Source of the DNA: an uncultured Marinobacterium sp.
GTDB lineage: Bacteria; Pseudomonadota; Gammaproteobacteria; Pseudomonadales; Balneatricaceae
Direction of reading: 5' to 3'
Assembly (NCBI GenBank): GCA_947501565.1
Contig: CANMWJ010000002.1
Location: 186,001-250,000, forward strand
Length of the DNA stretch: 64,000 nt
The position numbers and the translations under genes were made by a program. The notes under the pieces are model-generated. The model was not told where the DNA came from, did no database searches, and saw nothing but the letters and a program-made list of their open reading frames with translations. This document shows, piece by piece, positions 59,230 through 64,000 of the stretch. How positions within the stretch are numbered: the stretch's first letter is position 1; the number at the start of each line of letters is the position of its first letter.

Positions 59230-59788
59230 ATACACCCAGGCGCAAAAAAAACTGATGCTCACGTTAGCCCGTGCGGCGATCGCGGATAAGCTGGATATCG
59301 CCCATCCTCCAGCGGATATCAGCGGGCAGGAGTGGTTGCAACACAAAGCCGCCTCGTTTGTGACCCTGAAAATCAACGGTGAGTTGCGCGGCTGTATTGG
59401 TATGTTGGAAGCTCAGCGCTCCTTAGCACAGGACCTGCGCAGCAACTCAGTGAATGCAGCCTTCCATGACGCACGCTTCGTCCCGCTTTCATTAGGGGAG
59501 TTCCATCAGGTGCAGATTCAGATCTCTCTGTTGACGCCAGCGCGCCCGTTAAGCGTAACCGACGAAGCCGATCTGCTCGGTCAGCTGAGACCTAATGTCG
59601 ATGGTCTGGTGCTGCAGGAAGGGAGCGCTCGCGCTACCTTTCTACCTCAGGTCTGGAAACAACTGCCTGATGCCAAAGAGTTTTTATATCACCTGAAACG
59701 TAAAGCCGGGTTAGCAGGTGACTACTGGAGTGATACCATGAGTTTCTCCGTTTATCAGGTGATTCACTTCGGTGAGCCTGCCAAGTAG
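59216..59788 (+). CDS. amrA: AmmeMemoRadiSam system protein A (AMMECR1 domain)
   Basis: A 190-residue AMMECR1 protein with the hallmark L-R-G-C-I-G motif and S-V-N-A-A-F-H-D. The start at 59216 is chosen; an in-frame ATG lies three codons upstream. The family is conserved in archaea, bacteria and eukaryotes, with no known catalytic role. It overlaps amrB, implying translational coupling. Confidence 0.88.
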   Translation: MPSIEYTQAQKKLMLTLARAAIADKLDIAHPPADISGQEWLQHKAASFVTLKINGELRGCIGMLEAQRSLAQDLRSNSVNAAFHDARFVPLSLGEFHQVQIQISLLTPARPLSVTDEADLLGQLRPNVDGLVLQEGSARATFLPQVWKQLPDAKEFLYHLKRKAGLAGDYWSDTMSFSVYQVIHFGEPAK

Positions 59789-59804
59789 AGGGATTTACTC
59801 AGCG

Positions 59805-60137
59805 ATGGCAAATAGCGATGGCTACGTTAACTACTTGCTCGATGGCCTGCGTCCAATGGGACCTGTGCAGGCACGCCGTATGTTCGGCGGTCACGGCCTG
59901 TTTATGCACGGCCTGATGTTTTCGATCATCGTGGATGATCAGCTCTATCTGAAAGTCGACGATAAGACCCGGCCAGAGTTCGATGAGCTTGGGCTTGAGC
60001 GCTTTTCCTATATGAAAAAAGATAAGCTGTGCCATATGAATTATTACCAGGCACCGGAGTCCTGTCTGGATGATCCCGATGAGCTGATTCAATGGAGTGC
60101 AGCGGCCTATCACGTTGCTCAGAGGGCTAGTTCATGA
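59805..60137 (+). CDS. TfoX N-terminal domain protein
   Basis: A 110-residue protein made up of the TfoX-N domain: R-R-M-F-G-G-H-G, F-S-I-I-V-D, and L-Y-L-K-V-D. It lacks the TfoX C-terminal domain, so a role like full-length TfoX/Sxy in competence is not implied. It starts 16 bp after amrA and overlaps the cupin gene by ATGA. Confidence 0.85.
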   Translation: MANSDGYVNYLLDGLRPMGPVQARRMFGGHGLFMHGLMFSIIVDDQLYLKVDDKTRPEFDELGLERFSYMKKDKLCHMNYYQAPESCLDDPDELIQWSAAAYHVAQRASS

Positions 60138-60487
60138 TCTTACCGGGCAATCTTTTCAGTCACCTGCCGGACGATAGCGCCCACGAGCATTTTCAGGATC
60201 TGCTCCGGCTGCCGGGAGTCCGCGTGGAACGAATAGTGTCCCATGGTCAGATAACGCCGGTCGGTGAATGGTACGACCAGAGTTGGGATGAGTGGGTGCT
60301 CGTCCTGAAAGGGGCTGCACGCATCAGGCTGGAGTCGGAAAAAGACGAGATACCCTTGGGTGAAGGTGATCACCTCTATCTACCTGCTCACTGCCGTCAT
60401 CGGGTTGAGTGGACCTCTCCCGGTGAACCCACCATATGGCTGGCAATCCATCTGAGTGAGAACACCGAAGGAGGTGGTAATGGCTGA
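60134..60487 (+). CDS. Cupin domain protein
   Basis: A 117-residue single-domain cupin: [19 protein letters not shown] and H-C-R-H-R-V-E-W carry the two cupin motifs. Metal ligands are only partly typical. It overlaps the TfoX-N stop (ATGA) and the ymdB start (8 bp). The substrate is unknown. Confidence 0.8.
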   Translation: MILPGNLFSHLPDDSAHEHFQDLLRLPGVRVERIVSHGQITPVGEWYDQSWDEWVLVLKGAARIRLESEKDEIPLGEGDHLYLPAHCRHRVEWTSPGEPTIWLAIHLSENTEGGGNG

Positions 60488-60986
60488 TATCGAAGTACTG
60501 CAAGCAGATATCACCCAGCTGGATGTTGATGCGATTGTTAACGCCGCAAACAGCAGCTTGCTGGGCGGCGGCGGTGTCGATGGTGCAATACACCGAGCTG
60601 CGGGAGCTGAGCTACTGGCAGAATGCCGAACGCTTGGTGGTTGTGACACGGGTGATGCGAAGATCACTGGCGGTTATCGGTTACCCGCAAAATACGTGAT
60701 TCATACGGTAGGGCCGGTGTGGCACGGTGGGAGCAGGGGGGAAGCAGAGAAGCTGACGCACTGTTACTCACGTTGCCTGGAAATCGCCGCACAACGTAAT
60801 ATTCGTTCTATCGCCTTTCCTGCAATCAGCTGTGGCGTGTATGGCTATCCCCTCGAGCAGGCCGTTGCGATCGCGGTCGATACGGTTCGTGAACAGTTAA
60901 ATATCCTACCGGGTATTCAACGTGTTGTTTTCTGCTGCTTCAGCGAAGAGGTGGAGCGCCTCTATCGTGATGCGCTGACGACTTGA
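60480..60986 (+). CDS. ymdB: O-acetyl-ADP-ribose deacetylase, macrodomain
   Basis: A 168-residue MacroD-type domain: [18 protein letters not shown] and A-I-S-C-G-V-Y-G, the ADP-ribose binding loops. The ATG at 60480 has GGAGGTG. It removes ADP-ribose or acetyl-ADP-ribose from targets in the family. It is the last gene of the coupled run from amrB. Confidence 0.9.
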   Translation: MADIEVLQADITQLDVDAIVNAANSSLLGGGGVDGAIHRAAGAELLAECRTLGGCDTGDAKITGGYRLPAKYVIHTVGPVWHGGSRGEAEKLTHCYSRCLEIAAQRNIRSIAFPAISCGVYGYPLEQAVAIAVDTVREQLNILPGIQRVVFCCFSEEVERLYRDALTT

Positions 60987-61056
60987 ACCGCTGGACGCAC
61001 AGAGTGCTAAATAGCGCAGATGCTATCGTGCGTCCCAAAGGAGCTATTTCGAGACC

Positions 61057-61464
61057 ATGTTTACCCTAACCCGACTCTTAGCAACGGGCTTCTTTGCTTT
61101 TATTCTCTGGGTTATCTATCTGGCCAATACCGGAAAAAGTGCATTCTTTTTCGACGTTATCCATTCAATTCCCTATGGCGACAAGCTTGGGCATTTCGTC
61201 CTCTTTGGGGTGCTGACACTGCTTATCAATCTGGCACTGAACTTAAAGCGGGTGCGATTGCTGGTGCCGATTTACATTGGGACGCTGTTAGTGACGGTTT
61301 TTGTGGTCGCGGAGGAGGTCAGCCAAGCGTTTATCCCGACACGGACCTTCGATTATGGTGACCTGATGGCCGATGCGCTGGGGATAGGTGCGTTCACGTT
61401 GCTTACGTATCTGATCGGTTGGGTGAAGACACGGAAGGTGGCAGAGCAGCCGGAACTGAACTGA
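61057..61464 (+). CDS. VanZ family membrane protein
   Basis: A 135-residue membrane protein with four hydrophobic segments and the family signature E-E-V-S-Q-A-F-I-P-T-R-x3-D. Function unknown outside teicoplanin resistance. AAAGGAG lies somewhat far upstream of the ATG. Confidence 0.8.
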   Translation: MFTLTRLLATGFFAFILWVIYLANTGKSAFFFDVIHSIPYGDKLGHFVLFGVLTLLINLALNLKRVRLLVPIYIGTLLVTVFVVAEEVSQAFIPTRTFDYGDLMADALGIGAFTLLTYLIGWVKTRKVAEQPELN

Positions 61465-61480
61465 ACGTTGTTACCGCAAT

Positions 61481-61508
61481 AAACAAAAAGGGTCGCATCA
61501 GCGACCCT
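61481..61508 (-). terminator. Rho-independent terminator of hsp20
   Basis: On the minus strand AGGGTCGC pairs with GCGACCCT, loop of 4, followed by TTTTTGTTT. It ends the transcript of the gene at 61543. Confidence 0.85.
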
Positions 61509-61542
61509 CTCCAGTTTCAGATTCTGGTAATTGTTCCGGTGG

Positions 61543-61962
61543 TTAACCTTCGATCTGAATCGATCGTGGTTTCATCGCTTCCGGAATCTCACGTACCAGA
61601 TCAACGTGCAGCAGGCCGTTTTCCATATACGCTTTGGTCACCTTTACGTGATCAGCGAGCTGGAAGCGGCGCTCAAAGTTACGTGCCGCGATACCCTGAT
61701 AGAGGTACTGGTGCTGCTGTTTATCGGCTTGCTTGGTACCCGCGATCAGCAGGGTGGAGTTTTCACTCTGGATGTTCAGTTCAGAGATATCAAACCCAGC
61801 AACCGCCATGGTGATCCGGTAGGCGTTTTCACCCAACAGTTCGATGTTGTAAGGAGGGTAGCTTGGCTGATTATCGTTGCGGGTCGCATTGTCCAGCATA
61901 GAAGCCAGGCGATCAAAGCCGATAGCGGAGCGGTACAGTGGAGAGAGATCAAATTCACGCAT
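61543..61962 (-). CDS. ibpA: Small heat shock protein, Hsp20/IbpA family
   Basis: A 139-residue alpha-crystallin chaperone. The start M-R-E-F-D-L-S-P-L-Y-R-S-A-I-G-F is that of IbpA. Family motifs V-A-G-F and N-G-L-L follow. The Met at 61962 is chosen because GAGGAT lies seven bases ahead of it; the Met two codons upstream has too short a gap. It has a heat-shock promoter and a thermosensor leader. It holds unfolded proteins soluble during heat stress. Confidence 0.93.
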   Translation of the reverse strand: MREFDLSPLYRSAIGFDRLASMLDNATRNDNQPSYPPYNIELLGENAYRITMAVAGFDISELNIQSENSTLLIAGTKQADKQQHQYLYQGIAARNFERRFQLADHVKVTKAYMENGLLHVDLVREIPEAMKPRSIQIEG

Positions 61963-61965
61963 CTT

Positions 61966-62081
61966 CATATCCTCATTGAGCAATATGGTTAGTCGATAGT
62001 AGTCGCGGACCTCACAATTGAGCATCCGCTAAATCCAGAAGCCTCTGCGCCCCGCGAAAACGCCGGGGTGATGCCAGAGGC
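61966..62081 (-). promoter_or_regulatory. ROSE-type RNA thermometer in the ibpA leader
   Basis: On the minus strand CAUAUUGCU (61987-61979) pairs with AGGAUAUG (61973-61966) across a five-base loop, hiding the Shine-Dalgarno AGGA and the first AUG. The anti-SD UUGCU with a bulged G is the mark of ROSE elements. A second hairpin is upstream: GCCUCUG (62081-62075) with CAGAGGC (62047-62041), enclosing a CCCCG/CGGGG stem. Confidence 0.8.
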
Positions 62082-62090
62082 TCCTAATCT

Positions 62091-62120
62091 ATCTATGGGC
62101 GTGAAAGGGGATTTCAACCC
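62091..62120 (-). promoter_or_regulatory. Probable sigma-32 promoter of ibpA
   Basis: On the minus strand GTTGAAA (62118-62112), 11-base gap, then GCCCATAG (62100-62093), near the CTTGAAA/CCCCATnT heat-shock consensus. Transcription would start just before the leader hairpins. Confidence 0.65.
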
Positions 62121-62161
62121 TGAAGCGTAATTCAGGCGCGAATGCCCGAACTTTAGGTCGC

Positions 62162-62578
62162 TTACTTGCCTTCTTCGTTGAACCGATCAACGTCGTTGGT
62201 GATGGACACTTCAGTCTGCGCAGACGGGATACGGTAGTCGTAAACGCGTTCCCAGCCATCGCTTTCCGGCGCACGTTCCCATACGGTGCCAGCGTTGTAC
62301 TGAACCAGTTCTTCCAGAGACGGATCGATCGTTACCATCTTCTCAACGTCAACCGGGATCAGGTTGGTTACTTCGTCTTCCAGGTATTCCGGAGTTTCGT
62401 AACCGGTAAACATACGCCAGCCGGTGTCATTCAGGTGCTCAGGTACAGTTTTGTACATAAAGCGTACCGGCAGTTTCTCTTCGAAAACCATCTTGGATAC
62501 CAGTGCCAGAAAGCCGTTTTTAGTCTGGTTGGTTTCGGATTCTACGGAGGTCGGTTTATCGATATCTGGAGATTTCAT
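62162..62578 (-). CDS. DUF2185/Imm33-like protein
   Basis: A 138-residue cytoplasmic protein matching DUF2185 (Imm33-like): V-S-K-M-V near 35, D-T-G-W-R-M-F-T-G-Y-E-T, E-Y-L, D-P-S-L-E-E-L and W-E-R. Homologues occur as immunity proteins of polymorphic toxin systems, but many are free-standing. No toxin gene is visible beside it. The start at 62578 follows GCGAGACAT. Confidence 0.75.
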   Translation of the reverse strand: MKSPDIDKPTSVESETNQTKNGFLALVSKMVFEEKLPVRFMYKTVPEHLNDTGWRMFTGYETPEYLEDEVTNLIPVDVEKMVTIDPSLEELVQYNAGTVWERAPESDGWERVYDYRIPSAQTEVSITNDVDRFNEEGK

Positions 62579-62682
62579 AATGTCTCGCGCTGGCAGGTGA
62601 AAATCTAAGTGAATCAGGGGGCTATTGTAATACGCCTGATCCCATCGGGGAAATTGGCAGAAGTGTGGATAGCGGGAAGTAT

Positions 62683-62709
62683 GAAAAAAGCCACCGGGTA
62701 GGTGGCTTT
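62683..62709 (-). terminator. Rho-independent terminator of the chemoreceptor gene
   Basis: On the minus strand AAAGCCACC pairs with GGTGGCTTT, loop TACCC, then six T (62688-62683). Confidence 0.85.
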
Positions 62710-62726
62710 GTTTAGCTGGCTGGAGT

Positions 62727-64000
62727 TTAAACCTTGAATTTCTCTGTAAGGCTCTGCAGATTTCGGGAGAGCTGGGCCAACGAGGCTGATGCATTCTGGG
62801 TAGCTTTGCTGCCGTTGACCACGGTGTCACCCAGGGATTTGAACTGGTGTACCTGTTCGCGCACGCTGATAACGTCGTTTTGTGCGTTACTGGCCAATTG
62901 GGCGGCCTCGTCACATTCGTTACTCAGGCTGTGAATGGTGTGCTGAATGGCAGACAGGCTCTCCACGGTATTCTGAGCGTGTTCTACCGATTCTCGGGCT
63001 TTCGTCTGATTCGACTCCATGGTCTCAACAGATGCCGTGATGGAGTTTACGATCGTCTCCAGCATGTCGTTGATCTCGACAGTAGACTGGTGGGTACGGG
63101 TCGCCAGGGTCCGCACTTCGTCGGCCACGACGGCAAAACCGCGCCCGGATTCACCCGCACGGGCGGCTTCGATCGCCGCATTCAAGGCCAACAGGTTAGT
63201 TTGTGCAGCAATCTCAGCGATGGTGCTCACCACGCTGGACACCTGATCACCTGCGCTGCGCAACTCAAGCAGCATACCGGCGGTGGTTTCGATATCGACC
63301 GCCAGCTGTTCAATGCTGGTGGAGGTACGCTGAACCTCTTCCGCGCCGGCCTGAACCTCTTCTGCGCCGCGTTGAGCGGAATCCGAAGCGGTTGCTGAGC
63401 GCTCTACACCCAGCAGAATCTGCTCTTCCAGCTGATTCATTACCAGCACCAGATTGTCGATCTGGGTGTTGAGGTTGGAGATTGCTGCGTCCGAGTCAGA
63501 TGCGGTGTTGCTCAGGGAGCCGACGGAGCTGCTGATACTCTGGGTAGCGGTTACCACCTCGGCCATACCGTTACGGAACAGCTGCAAGAGTTCATTGATG
63601 CTCTTGGCGGCTTCTCCTACCTCATCATTGCTGGATTGAGGCAGCTGAACGGTCAGGTCCTGATCCTTGGCAACCCGGACCAGACCGGTCGCCAGATTGC
63701 CGATCGGCTGTGCAACCTGACTGCGTGCGAAGATATAAGCGATCAACGCGACAATCACGATCCCGGCAACCATCAGCAGTACGAGCTGAACGGTACCGGC
63801 CATGTCATCGATGATGGTCTGCGAGGAATGTTTTGCCTGGCTGCCAACCGTTTCGTTGATCTGGGTAAGCTGAGACAAACCTTGCTGGGCGTGTTCAGAA
63901 AGGGTAGCGATGTGCTGGCGCGCCAGGTCCCAATCGATACGATTTGCGGCCATGACAGCGCGCAGCTGGTCTGCGGACTGATCCATTGCGACCAATGCGC
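62727..64000 (-). CDS. Methyl-accepting chemotaxis protein, N-terminus outside window
   Basis: At least 424 residues from a gene that continues past the right edge. Visible from the edge inward: part of a helical periplasmic ligand-binding bundle, a transmembrane helix ([11 protein letters not shown]), a HAMP domain (P-I-G-N-L-A-T-G-L) and the signalling hairpin with tip [20 protein letters not shown]. The ligand is unknown. No C-terminal CheR pentapeptide is visible (ends E-K-F-K-V). No CZB domain, unlike the receptor at 1645. Confidence 0.93.
   Translation of the reverse strand, partial: ALVAMDQSADQLRAVMAANRIDWDLARQHIATLSEHAQQGLSQLTQINETVGSQAKHSSQTIIDDMAGTVQLVLLMVAGIVIVALIAYIFARSQVAQPIGNLATGLVRVAKDQDLTVQLPQSSNDEVGEAAKSINELLQLFRNGMAEVVTATQSISSSVGSLSNTASDSDAAISNLNTQIDNLVLVMNQLEEQILLGVERSATASDSAQRGAEEVQAGAEEVQRTSTSIEQLAVDIETTAGMLLELRSAGDQVSSVVSTIAEIAAQTNLLALNAAIEAARAGESGRGFAVVADEVRTLATRTHQSTVEINDMLETIVNSITASVETMESNQTKARESVEHAQNTVESLSAIQHTIHSLSNECDEAAQLASNAQNDVISVREQVHQFKSLGDTVVNGSKATQNASASLAQLSRNLQSLTEKFKV

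Overview
The window looks like the chromosome of a marine or aquatic gammaproteobacterium of the Oceanospirillales/Pseudomonadales type. The basis is gene order: lysR-leuC-leuD-leuB-asd-asd2-fimV-truA-trpF-(trpB-trpA)-accD-folC-SPOR-cvpA-purF-metZ and topA-DUF6586-sulA-lexA-dinG both follow the pseudomonad arrangement, while a class III PHA synthase (phaC-phaE), an Aer-type PAS receptor and an AmmeMemoRadiSam cluster point to a marine relative. Species is not determined. I saw no rRNA, tRNA, CRISPR array, insertion sequence or prophage. Genes are densely packed: no gene-free stretch exceeds 300 bases, and the longest is 41700-41968, upstream of fimV.

Left part (1-11300): a class I PHA synthase cut by the window edge; a two-gene PAS + chemoreceptor operon resembling a split Aer (like CetB/CetA) whose receptor half carries a zinc-binding CZB domain; a small glutaredoxin-like protein; tatD; slt; uup; a universal stress protein and several small unknowns. 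Next (11499-19969) comes topA with two small conserved genes, convergent with a lexA-sulA operon; dinG runs divergently from lexA. Three SOS boxes lie in the 126 bp between lexA and dinG. rhlB and a small membrane protein follow dinG.

Middle (20038-33077): gpsA-sixA, an alpha/beta hydrolase, a DUF4892 protein and a patatin, folE, smrB, prmB-aroC, speE, an MFS transporter, then a second PHA locus (DUF6489 gene, phaR, and convergent phaE-phaC of class III).

Right-middle (33166-55666): leucine branch genes under a divergent LysR regulator, two aspartate-semialdehyde dehydrogenases in tandem, two tandem FimV-type proteins (a short soluble one and the full 1319-residue one), truA, trpFBA, accD, folC, a SPOR protein, cvpA, purF and metZ. 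This is mainly biosynthesis (Leu, Asp family, Trp, fatty acid, folate, purine, Met) plus cell-pole organisation.

Right end (55663-64000): thpR, dusC, the three AmmeMemoRadiSam genes (radical SAM enzyme divergent from Memo and AMMECR1), a tightly coupled tail of TfoX-N, cupin and macrodomain genes, a VanZ protein, an hsp20/ibpA gene with a sigma-32-like promoter and a ROSE-type RNA thermometer, an Imm33/DUF2185 protein and a second chemoreceptor cut by the window end. The strongest candidates for poorly described biology are the AmmeMemoRadiSam neighbourhood, the split Aer with CZB domain, the tandem FimV pair, and the coexistence of two PHA synthase classes.
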